Assembly: GCA_034439755.1 (NCBI GenBank)
Contig: JAWXAZ010000011.1
Location: forward strand, 1 to 64,000
Length of the DNA stretch: 64,000 nt
DNA from: B1 sp034439755
Lineage (GTDB): Bacteria > Bacteroidota > Bacteroidia > UKL13-3
Direction of reading: 5' to 3'
A program made the position numbers and the translations under genes. Below the pieces are notes generated by a model that worked only from the letters and a program-made list of their open reading frames with translations, was not told where the DNA came from and did no database searches. Within the stretch, counting starts at the first letter, position 1; every line of letters begins with the position of its first letter. Below, one piece after another: positions 1 through 7,828 of this stretch.

Positions 1-352
1 ACTTTTAAAAAGACGAAAAGCAAACAACATAACTAATTGATTATCAAGTAAATTTTGAAACGATAAATGCTTTTTGTACTTTTATCGGACACTAATGAAA
101 TTTTATATAAAAATTAAAAATAAAAGGAGTGTTTTACAACTAAGCCTTCGGGAATTTTGGTTTTCCGAAGGCTTTGTCTCAATGTTGGGAACCAAAGTAA
201 CAAGGTTTGATTTTTTGTTTATGTAATTTTTTTGATTGCAAACCTTGCAATCACCGTTTATGTTTTAATTGAATTTCCAATACATTCCTTGCTAACTATA
301 TTATTTTACAGTTAAGAGAAGTCTGCAGTCCATATAAGACTTAACGGATTTT
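1..352. other. Gene-free AT-rich leader of the window
   Basis: No open frame with protein-like composition was seen on either strand. The stretch is AT-rich and holds one clear inverted repeat (142-174, listed separately), probably the end of a transcription unit that starts outside the window. The heptamer array begins at about 353. Nothing else was recognised. Confidence 0.6.
142..174. terminator. Candidate terminator hairpin
   Basis: Perfect 10-bp inverted repeat: AAGCCTTCGG (142-151) and CCGAAGGCTT (165-174) around a 13-nt loop. There is no strong T-tract on either side, so it may be a weak or factor-assisted terminator of a gene left of the window. The stem is certain; the role is inferred. 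Confidence 0.5.
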
Positions 353-1252
353 GACCAACGTTCAACGCCCCACAGACCAACTCGCAAAGAATAAAGACTA
401 AAACCCAACACCCAACTCCCAAAACTTAAAGACCAAAACCCTACTACCCAACATTCAAAGACCAACACCTAAAGACCAACTCGCAACTCCCAAAGACCAA
501 CGCCCAAAACCCAAAAGACCAACGCCCCACAGACCAACTCGCAACTCCCAAAACCCAACGCTTAAAGCCCAAAACCCAACTACCCAACGTTCAAAGATCA
601 AAGACCAATTCCCAAAGATCAACGCCCAAAACCCAAAAGACCAACGCCCAAAAGACCAACGCCCAAAAGACCAACCCCCCACAGACTAAGGACCAACACC
701 CAAAGACCAACGCCCAAAAGACCAACCCCCCACAGACTAAGGACCAACACCCAAAGACCAACACCCAAAGACCAACACCCAAAGACCCAAAGACCCAAAA
801 GACCAACTCGCAACTCCCAACGCCCAAAACCCAACTACCCAACGTTCAAAGATCAAAGACCAATTCCCAAAACCCAAGGCTTAAAGCCCAAAACCCAACT
901 ACCCAACGTTCAAAGATCAAAGACCAATTCCCAAAACCCAAAGATCAACGCCCAAACCCCAAAACACCAATTCCCAAAGCCCAAAACCCAACTACCCAAC
1001 GTCCAAAGACCAACGCCCCACAGACTAAGGACCAACGCCCAACGCCCAAAACCCAACACCCAACTACCCAACTACCCAACGTCCAAAGACCAACTCCCAA
1101 CACCCAAAGCCCAACACCCAAAGCCCAACGCCCAAAACCCAAAACCCAAAGCCCAAAACCCAAAACCCAAAACCCAACACCCAACACCCAACACCCAAAG
1201 CCCAAAGCCCAAAGCCCAAAGCCCAAAGCCCAAAGCCCAAAGACCAACACCC
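353..1252. repeat. Degenerate heptanucleotide array (CCCAAAR/ACCAACR family)
   Basis: About 900 bp built from 7-nt words such as CCCAAAG, CCCAAAA, CCCAACA and ACCAACG, with occasional 8-nt slips. The plus strand is almost free of G except at word ends, a strong strand asymmetry. Higher-order duplication is visible: a 51-bp unit is repeated exactly in tandem (661-711 and 712-762), a 53-bp segment at 561-613 recurs identically at 880-932, and a 47-bp part of it recurs at 822-868. The end next to htrA is the cleanest, with seven perfect CCCAAAG copies at 1194-1242. Open frames across it translate to periodic Trp/Leu/Gly-rich strings (three heptamers make seven codons) and are not genes. The pattern resembles the degenerate heptanucleotide STRR repeats known from cyanobacteria; that comparison is an analogy only. 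Confidence 0.93.
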
Positions 1253-1257
1253 TTCCT

Positions 1258-2706
1258 TTACAATCCAAACCCATAATAGCCTTTGCTGCCATCTGGGTTA
1301 ATTCCTTCTATGAGTACGCCGCCTTTGCGGTCTTCTAAATGCATTTTTACATCTGTAAAATTGGCCACAGGTTTTTTGTCTATGCTAGTTAATACAAAGC
1401 CATTTGGAATACCGGCCTTTTTTAGGGGACTCTTTTCGCCTACTTTTTTAATGCGAATGCCATTGGCAATTTTTAATTTAAGGCGTTCTTCTCTGGGAAT
1501 CGACTCAAACTCGCAATCGAGCACTTTGTTGGTTTCCATTTTTTCTGCTTTTGCCAATTCTGCTTTTCCTTCTTTGTTGCGTAAAATTGCTGTTACTTCC
1601 AGTGTTTTACCCTTTCGTATTAAGCCAACCAATACATTGTCGCCCGGACTTTTCTTGCCTACTTTTTCTTGTAATTCGTTGGTAGTATTTACGTTTTCGC
1701 CATCTATGGCAACTATTACATCACCATCTTTTATGCCAGCGGCGGCGGCGGCACTGTTTTCATTTACCTTGGCCACAAAAATGCCTTTCACATCTTTAAG
1801 TCCTTCTTTTTCTGCAATTTGGTTGTTTACATCTTGAATTTGAACACCTAATAATCCCCTTTGAACTTCTCCATATTTCATTAAATCGTCTACTACTTTT
1901 TTCATGAGGTTAGAAGGAATGGCAAATGAGTATCCGGCATATTGTCCGTTTTGACTAGCGATGGCGGCGTTAATGCCAATTAATTTGCCGTCGGTGGATA
2001 CCAATGCGCCACCACTGTTGCCAGGATTTACTGCTGCATCGGTTTGTATAAAAGCTTCAATGGCATATTGTGTTTCCGGATTTCTTGGGTCGCGTAATAG
2101 GTTCAGACCGCGGCCTTTTGCGCTAACAATGCCCGCTGTTACCGTAGAGGTAAGGTTAAATGGATTGCCTACTGCCAATACCCATTGGCCAACTTTTACT
2201 TGGTCTGAATTGCCAACTACGGCAAATGGGAGGTTTTTTTCTTCTATTCTTAATAAGGCGAGGTCTGTGTTGCGGTCTCTGCCTAACAGTTCGGCGGCAT
2301 ATTCTCGTTTGTCGTTTAATATTACGGTAATATTTGTGGCTCCATCAATTACGTGGTTGTTGGTTACAATATAACCATCTGAGGAGATAATTACCCCAGA
2401 GCCAGAGCCTGTTCTGGGCGATTGAGGCATTTCAAAGCCTTTAAAGAAACCACCAAAAGGATCTTCGCCCGAATTGTTTTGAGGATTTACCGTGGTGATA
2501 ATGTGCACAACAGTTGGCGTAACCAGTTCTGCCACAGCCACAAAGTCGGGGTACACTTCATCTTTAACACTGGCAAACTTTGCTAAGTAATCTGCTTCAA
2601 AATTTGCTTGATTGTCGTGGTTAATTAATTTAGTTAAGCCAATGGCAACAAGGCCGCCAATGGCAGCTACAACGAAAATTCCTAGGTATTTTTTCATGTT
2701 TAACAT
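1258..2706 (-). CDS. degP: DegP/HtrA-family periplasmic serine protease (Do-like)
   Basis: Envelope protease/chaperone that degrades or refolds misfolded exported proteins. A hydrophobic N-terminal segment (about residues 6-25) acts as signal or anchor. The S1C trypsin-like domain carries the triad His118 (in TNNHVI), Asp148 (in NTDLA) and Ser221 (in NPGNSGG). Two PDZ domains follow, about residues 264-360 and 400-475. The length of 482 aa is normal for the family. An ATG three codons in (2697) gives a start at MKKYLG and is equally plausible. It is transcribed alone on the minus strand, and its stop codon lies 6 nt from the heptamer array, so the 3' UTR of the message would be G-rich repeat RNA. 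A candidate stress element (2745-2757) lies upstream. Family assignment is firm; degP versus degQ cannot be decided. Confidence 0.95.
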   Translation of the reverse strand: MLNMKKYLGIFVVAAIGGLVAIGLTKLINHDNQANFEADYLAKFASVKDEVYPDFVAVAELVTPTVVHIITTVNPQNNSGEDPFGGFFKGFEMPQSPRTGSGSGVIISSDGYIVTNNHVIDGATNITVILNDKREYAAELLGRDRNTDLALLRIEEKNLPFAVVGNSDQVKVGQWVLAVGNPFNLTSTVTAGIVSAKGRGLNLLRDPRNPETQYAIEAFIQTDAAVNPGNSGGALVSTDGKLIGINAAIASQNGQYAGYSFAIPSNLMKKVVDDLMKYGEVQRGLLGVQIQDVNNQIAEKEGLKDVKGIFVAKVNENSAAAAAGIKDGDVIVAIDGENVNTTNELQEKVGKKSPGDNVLVGLIRKGKTLEVTAILRNKEGKAELAKAEKMETNKVLDCEFESIPREERLKLKIANGIRIKKVGEKSPLKKAGIPNGFVLTSIDKKPVANFTDVKMHLEDRKGGVLIEGINPDGSKGYYGFGL

Positions 2707-2744
2707 TATTATTTTTTTGTTTGGATTCCAAAAATCATTCCAGA

Positions 2745-2757
2745 GTACAAAATGACA
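2745..2757 (-). promoter_or_regulatory. Candidate stress-promoter element upstream of htrA
   Basis: Plus-strand GTACAAAATGACA matches the element upstream of grpE (26705-26717) at nine positions, giving a shared core ACAAnnTGACA (TGTCAnnTTGT in the direction of transcription). It lies 39-48 nt upstream of the two possible start codons. Both downstream genes are protein-quality-control genes, so a common heat- or envelope-stress promoter is inferred. Confidence 0.4.
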
Positions 2758-2850
2758 GATTTTTAGATTTATATTTGACTAACGGAAAAGATAAGTGACA
2801 AATTTTACCATTTATTTGTTGAAATTTGCCGCTCTTGTAACAATTAATTC

Positions 2851-3732
2851 ATGCAATTCTCTCACGATAAACACCAGTACTTTTTTGAAAAATATCTCCG
2901 CAAAGAGATGCTGGGAGACGAATTGGAGCTTTTTGAGCGTAAGTTAAGAGACAGTGAATCGTTTAGGGAGGCTTTTGATTTTTATAGCCTGCATAGGAGT
3001 GAAATTGTGGCAGAAGAGTTGGCCGAGTACGACCAACCAGAGCTCATGATAAAGAAACCTCAGCGGTGGGGATGGGTTTATTTTACCCTTTCTTTAGTTT
3101 GCTTGGTGCTTATTTTAGATTTTTATATTTCCGATTCTTACAACAAGGAGCAAAGGCGGTTGCGCATTCCTTTAATAGATAAAATTCATGTGTTTGATAA
3201 GATGCCAGAACCTATTAGCGATACCCTTTTAAATAAGCCAACGGGCGCAGAAAAACGTAAAGTACAAAAGCCCATTACAGAAGTCGATTCCTTGGTTCAG
3301 GCCAATAATATAAATGGTTCTTACTCGCAGTTAATCAATGGTAAATCGGTGCAAATTGAGGGCGATTATTTTGTGTCGGATTCGCTTTTTAGGGTGCTAG
3401 AATCGAAATTGGTGAGCGAACGTTTAAACAAACTCAAGGTTGAAACCGATAGCCTCATTTCTGATACCACCCTGCAAGAGTTGGTGATGCAAAGTTTTTT
3501 TATGAAGCCCAACCAAATTGCCCGACAATTATTGGTGGAATATTGGGATTCTCCGCTTCATTTTAGGGGTTATGTGTTTAATGGCAAAAAGATTTTGATA
3601 TACGATATAAAGGTAAACGAATCTTTTTATTTGAGCTTTTCTGAAGCCAATAATTCCTATTATTTAATCTTAAAAAACAGGGCGTATTATTTATTTCCAG
3701 ATCAACATTTTCATAAATTAGGCGTAGAGTGA
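2851..3732 (+). CDS. Single-pass membrane protein, anti-sigma-factor-like N-terminus, unknown function
   Basis: 293 aa. The N-terminal ~70 residues are charged and helical (FFEKYLRKEMLGDELELFERKL), resembling the cytosolic part of Bacteroidota anti-sigma or FecR-like proteins but without zinc-binding Cys/His. One transmembrane helix follows at about residues 73-93, then ~200 residues predicted to be periplasmic with no domain I recognise. The stop overlaps the GTG start of dapF by 4 nt, so the two are probably cotranslated. No sigma-factor gene lies beside it, which weakens an anti-sigma role. Presence of a real gene is well supported by composition and coupling; function is open. Confidence 0.8.
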   Translation: MQFSHDKHQYFFEKYLRKEMLGDELELFERKLRDSESFREAFDFYSLHRSEIVAEELAEYDQPELMIKKPQRWGWVYFTLSLVCLVLILDFYISDSYNKEQRRLRIPLIDKIHVFDKMPEPISDTLLNKPTGAEKRKVQKPITEVDSLVQANNINGSYSQLINGKSVQIEGDYFVSDSLFRVLESKLVSERLNKLKVETDSLISDTTLQELVMQSFFMKPNQIARQLLVEYWDSPLHFRGYVFNGKKILIYDIKVNESFYLSFSEANNSYYLILKNRAYYLFPDQHFHKLGVE

Positions 3733-4544
3733 TTTCATTTTATAAATACCAAGGTACAGGCAACGATTTTGTGATGGTGGATAACCGCCAAGGACTTTTT
3801 CCATGTAACGATATTGCTTTAATAAATAGCTTATGCGACCGTAGGTTTGGCATTGGTGCAGACGGTCTGATCCTATTGCAGTTGACAGAAAAGGGTGGTT
3901 TTTACATGAAGTACTTTAACAGCGATGGCCGCGAAAGTAGCATGTGCGGCAATGGCGGCAGGTGTTTTGCCCGTTTTATTTTCGACCTAAATCTTGCCAA
4001 AGAAAAGGTGGAATTTTCTGCCATTGATGGACTTCACCAAGCCGAGATTAGTATGAATTTGGAGGGCACTGCAAGTGATTGGATTTCTTTGCAGATGATT
4101 TCTGTAGTAGGCTATAAGCAATTGAACGATTACGCTTTTGAGGTGAATACGGGGTCGCCACATTTTGTTCAATTTAGGTCTGAACCCATTGCTGAAATGG
4201 ATTTGGTTCAGACCGCCAAAACAGTTAGATACAGCCCCGAATACGAAAAACAGGGGATAAATGTAAACTATGTAAACCTTAAGGCTTTAAAGGTAATTGA
4301 CATGAGAACCTACGAGCGGGGTGTGGAAGACGAAACGCTTTCTTGTGGAACTGGCGCCACTGCGGCAGCCATCTCTACGGCCTTGTTTAACGGTTTGCCT
4401 GCTGGCAGTCACCAAGTAAAGGTTGCTGTAAAGGGCGGAGAATTGGCGGTAAAATTCTTTTATAACCAAGCCGAAAGTGCTTTTGAACAAGTTTGGTTAA
4501 TGGGGCCGGCCAAGCGCGTTTTTATGGGGGAAATTTCTTTATAA
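3729..4544 (+). CDS. dapF: Diaminopimelate epimerase
   Basis: Interconverts LL- and meso-diaminopimelate in the cytoplasm, for lysine and peptidoglycan synthesis, without a cofactor. The two catalytic cysteines are in family context: Cys73 in MCGNGGRC and Cys206 in LSCGTGATAA. The N-terminal GTGNDFV motif is present. At 271 aa it is full length. The start is GTG at 3729, overlapping the preceding stop by 4 nt; the conserved FYKYQGTGNDF segment begins right after it, which fixes the start. No other lysine-pathway gene lies nearby. Two copies of the dispersed 10-mer GGTTCAGACC occur inside the gene (4177-4186 and 4205-4214). Confidence 0.96.
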   Translation: MISFYKYQGTGNDFVMVDNRQGLFPCNDIALINSLCDRRFGIGADGLILLQLTEKGGFYMKYFNSDGRESSMCGNGGRCFARFIFDLNLAKEKVEFSAIDGLHQAEISMNLEGTASDWISLQMISVVGYKQLNDYAFEVNTGSPHFVQFRSEPIAEMDLVQTAKTVRYSPEYEKQGINVNYVNLKALKVIDMRTYERGVEDETLSCGTGATAAAISTALFNGLPAGSHQVKVAVKGGELAVKFFYNQAESAFEQVWLMGPAKRVFMGEISL

Positions 4545-4612
4545 AAAAAATCATTTTACTTGATTCATATTTTGAAATTGCACTATCTTGCCTAACTTAA
4601 AGTGCCGTGTAA

Positions 4613-7600
4613 TTGATAGTAGTTAATACCCAAGCCTTTGCTTTAATTTATGGATTGTTTCAGCACCCTTATTTGGGGCTGGTACTAGAGCCACACGTGG
4701 TTCAGGTAAACTCAAAGGGGGCTTATACGCTCACGCACCAAAGGGTGTTTTCGAAAACCGCCGATTATTTTGCCAAGGAGTTAAGTGAGGAGGATCTCGA
4801 ATTTATCAATATTTTGGATGAGGTAGACGATGATTATATTGCAAAGCGATTTAACAAAGACCTGAAGAAAAAGGTGCGCACCTCAGAATTTTTTGCCAAG
4901 CATTGTTCCAAAGAAACGATGGATGAGGCTATTCGCCCGTTTGTGGAAGAGCGCATGAATTTGGTCTTTCAAAGGATGCGAGGCAAAACCATTTATAAAA
5001 ATGGCAACGACAATAATCCAACTTCTGTTAAAATAACAGTGGGCGAGGAGCAGGCCAATATATGGTTTCATTTTAAAAACAATCCAGAAGGCATTCGCTA
5101 TTACCCTACGCTTAGGTATAAAAATGAGAAGGTTGAATTTATGTATAAGGGCGCGCAAATTGTTTCTCAAACGCCCGCTTGGTTGCTCGTAGATCAACAT
5201 TTATACGATTTTGAAAAGAATGTAGACGGCAAAAAATTATTGCCTTTTATGAGCAAGCGTTATATTCAGATTCCAAAGAAATCTGAGGAAACATACTTGA
5301 GTAAGTTTGTGCTGCAATTGGTAGAGCGATACGATGTAAAATCTGATTGCTTTAAAATTAACCAAATGCCATCTTTTGGCCAGATAATTCTTAATATGCA
5401 AAACCTGTTCGACGATGAGGTTGCCTTGCGTTTACAATTTAATTATTCGGAAATATTTTTCGATTACGATTCGGATCAGGAGGTGCATGCACAGCTTTTA
5501 AAAATTGGCGAGGAATATGTTTTTAACCGCGTAAGCAGAAACAGATATTGGGAAGAAGGCCGCAGAAAAGCCTTAGAAAAAATGGGACTTACACATAGCA
5601 ATGCAGCGTTTTTTATTTTGCCTAGTGTTAGACAAACCAAAAAACAAGAGGGTTTTTTAGGCGCAGGTTCCTCAGAAAAGTATGTGTTTTTAGACTGGCT
5701 GAACCAAAATTTTGAGGAGTTAAAAGCACAAGGAGTTGAGGTGAAACAAGACAGTGCCCACAACAAATTTTATATTGGTCCGCGTGAACTAAAAATAGAA
5801 GTAAAGGAGCAAAGAGATTGGTTTGATGTGCAAGCTGTTGCTCAATTTGGCGCATATTCATTCTCTTTTATTTCCTTACGTGAATACATCCTTAAAGGCA
5901 AACGCGAATTTATTTTGCCCAATGGTTTAATTGCCATTATACCAGAGGAATGGTTTGGTAACTTAAATGGTATTTTTGAATTTAGTACCAGCGATGAGGA
6001 AATAAAAATTGAGAAGCACCACATTGGTTTATTGGAAGAACTGAATAATTCTAGTGGCAAATATCTTAGGATAAATGAAAAGATTGAAAAGTTAATTTCT
6101 TATGGACAATTGCGTGAAATGGATTTGCCGCATGCGTTTAAAGGTACTTTGCGACCCTACCAAAAGGCGGGATTCGATTGGTTTTATTTCTTAAAAGACA
6201 ACCACTTTGGCGGTTGCTTGGCAGATGATATGGGCTTGGGAAAAACCATTCAAACCTTGGCGCTTATTCAAAAGGAAAGAGAGTTGTATTTAAAGCATAT
6301 TGAGGAAAACCAGGTAGTCTCAAGTTCAGATCAACCAGAACCTTTTGTCGAAAGCATTTCTACCTTGCCGGCAGAAAACTTGGCTTTAGATAGCAATCCC
6401 AGTATGGTAAGTGGCGCCAAAAATGCGGGTAAGTTTGCTATCCAATTGAGTCTTTTCGACCAGCCCGTTATGGCCAATACCAATCAGAATCAGTTGTTAT
6501 ATAAACAAAACGGAGGCATTGCGCACCACAGTTTTTCAAAGCCATCCAATGCAGAAGGTGCTAAGGAAACTTTTATTAGAACTTCATTAATTGTGGTGCC
6601 AAATAGCTTGGTATTTAACTGGTTTAACGAGGCTAAAAAGTTCACATCGGGTTTAAGAATTTTGATTTATACCGGCATTGGCCGCATAAAAAATCCCAAG
6701 TTATTTTTTAAGTACGATTTGGTTATAACCACTTACGGCACCGTGCGGGTTGATATTGATATTTTGAAGGAATACATGTTTAACTATGTTATTTTGGATG
6801 AGAGTCAGGCTATCAAGAACGCGCAATCTCAAGTGTCAAAAGCGGTAAAAGTTTTGCGGGCCAGTAGGCGATTGGTGTTAACGGGTACGCCCATAGAGAA
6901 CAGCGTGCAGGAATTATGGAGTCAGCTTTCTTTTGTTAATCCTGGTTTGTTGGGTGGCTTGAGTTCCTTTAACGACAGGTTTGTGCAGCCCATAGAGAAG
7001 CAAAAAGATGTGCTAAAAATGCAACAATTGAAGGCCATAATTAGTCCGTTTATTTTGCGCCGAACCAAGGATCAAGTAGCCACAGATTTACCTGCAAAAA
7101 TGGAGCAGGTGGTGTATTGCGAAATGAGTGAAGAACAGGCCGAAGCTTACGAAAAAGTGAAGTCGTACTACCGCAATGAAATCATGAAAGTTATTCGCGA
7201 TATGGGGGTGAATAAATCGCAGTTTACCTTGTTGCAAGGATTAACTAAATTGCGCCAAATAGCCAACCATCCATTGTTAATTAATCCAGATTTTACGGGC
7301 GAAAGCGGTAAGTTTAAGGAGGTAACTTATATGGCCCAAACTGCCATGGCAGAAGGTCATAAGGTCTTGGTTTTTTCGCAGTTTGTGAGTCAGCTTACCA
7401 TATACAGAAATTGGTTCAACGAGCAAAAAATTGATTATTGTTATTTGGATGGCTCTATGAGCAATGAGGCAAGGCAAAAGGCGGTTCAGCGTTTTCAAGA
7501 GGGCAAAACACCGTTTTTTCTAATTAGTTTAAAAGCAGGTGGGTTCGGTCTGAACCTAACCTCTGCCGACTACGTATTTATGTTGGATCCTTGGTGGAAT

Positions 7601-7813
7601 CCCGCCGTGGAGCGTCAGGCAATTGATAGGGCGCATAGGATAGGACAAACCCAAAATGTGTTTATATATAAATTTATTACCAAAGATTCGGTTGAGGAGA
7701 AAATTTTAACGCTTCAAGAGAAAAAGAAATTACTTGCCGATAATATTATAGAAACAGATGAGTCGATTATAAAGCAGATTGATGCCGACGAAATTCTGGC
7801 ATTGTTAAATTAG
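4613..7813 (+). CDS. SNF2/RapA-type DNA-dependent ATPase (DEAD/DEAH helicase-like)
   Basis: 1066-aa Swi2/Snf2 translocase of the bacterial type. Residues 1-510 form an N-terminal region without a recognised motif. The ATPase core has motif I DMGLGKT (Lys544), motif II DESQ (729-732), motif III LTGTPIENS, and a C-terminal helicase lobe ending in QAIDRAHRIGQ (about residues 1000-1010). Between motif I and motif Ia sits a ~100-residue low-similarity insertion (about 553-655) containing QLSLF at 611-615, which fits the bacterial beta-clamp-binding consensus QL(S/D)LF. The start is TTG at 4613, giving MIVVNTQAF; no better ATG precedes the conserved region. The stop is 15 nt before the pccB ATG. 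The substrate is unknown; members act in DNA repair or RNA polymerase recycling. Confidence 0.92.
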   Translation: MIVVNTQAFALIYGLFQHPYLGLVLEPHVVQVNSKGAYTLTHQRVFSKTADYFAKELSEEDLEFINILDEVDDDYIAKRFNKDLKKKVRTSEFFAKHCSKETMDEAIRPFVEERMNLVFQRMRGKTIYKNGNDNNPTSVKITVGEEQANIWFHFKNNPEGIRYYPTLRYKNEKVEFMYKGAQIVSQTPAWLLVDQHLYDFEKNVDGKKLLPFMSKRYIQIPKKSEETYLSKFVLQLVERYDVKSDCFKINQMPSFGQIILNMQNLFDDEVALRLQFNYSEIFFDYDSDQEVHAQLLKIGEEYVFNRVSRNRYWEEGRRKALEKMGLTHSNAAFFILPSVRQTKKQEGFLGAGSSEKYVFLDWLNQNFEELKAQGVEVKQDSAHNKFYIGPRELKIEVKEQRDWFDVQAVAQFGAYSFSFISLREYILKGKREFILPNGLIAIIPEEWFGNLNGIFEFSTSDEEIKIEKHHIGLLEELNNSSGKYLRINEKIEKLISYGQLREMDLPHAFKGTLRPYQKAGFDWFYFLKDNHFGGCLADDMGLGKTIQTLALIQKERELYLKHIEENQVVSSSDQPEPFVESISTLPAENLALDSNPSMVSGAKNAGKFAIQLSLFDQPVMANTNQNQLLYKQNGGIAHHSFSKPSNAEGAKETFIRTSLIVVPNSLVFNWFNEAKKFTSGLRILIYTGIGRIKNPKLFFKYDLVITTYGTVRVDIDILKEYMFNYVILDESQAIKNAQSQVSKAVKVLRASRRLVLTGTPIENSVQELWSQLSFVNPGLLGGLSSFNDRFVQPIEKQKDVLKMQQLKAIISPFILRRTKDQVATDLPAKMEQVVYCEMSEEQAEAYEKVKSYYRNEIMKVIRDMGVNKSQFTLLQGLTKLRQIANHPLLINPDFTGESGKFKEVTYMAQTAMAEGHKVLVFSQFVSQLTIYRNWFNEQKIDYCYLDGSMSNEARQKAVQRFQEGKTPFFLISLKAGGFGLNLTSADYVFMLDPWWNPAVERQAIDRAHRIGQTQNVFIYKFITKDSVEEKILTLQEKKKLLADNIIETDESIIKQIDADEILALLN

Positions 7814-7828
7814 TTATTGAGTACAACC

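Noticed and set aside
353..1252. Possible CRISPR array
   Set aside because: No conserved 25-40-nt repeat alternates with unique spacers; the period is 7 and the longer duplicates are irregular. No cas gene is present.
455..1292. Four minus-strand open frames of 71-115 aa rich in Trp, Leu, Gly and Phe
   Set aside because: They are readings of the heptamer array (three units give seven codons, so LWALGFG-like periodicity appears in every frame), have no signal or domain, and the longest only enters htrA sequence out of frame.
1283..2374. Two plus-strand open frames (184 and 137 aa) antisense to htrA
   Set aside because: They lie wholly inside the protease gene and show Ser/Pro/Leu-rich shadow composition without family features.
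2770..2777. TATATTTG as a -7 box for the gene at 2851
   Set aside because: Exact TAnnTTTG, but no TTG/TTTG at 17-23 nt upstream, and the start codon is 74 nt further; not enough for a promoter call.
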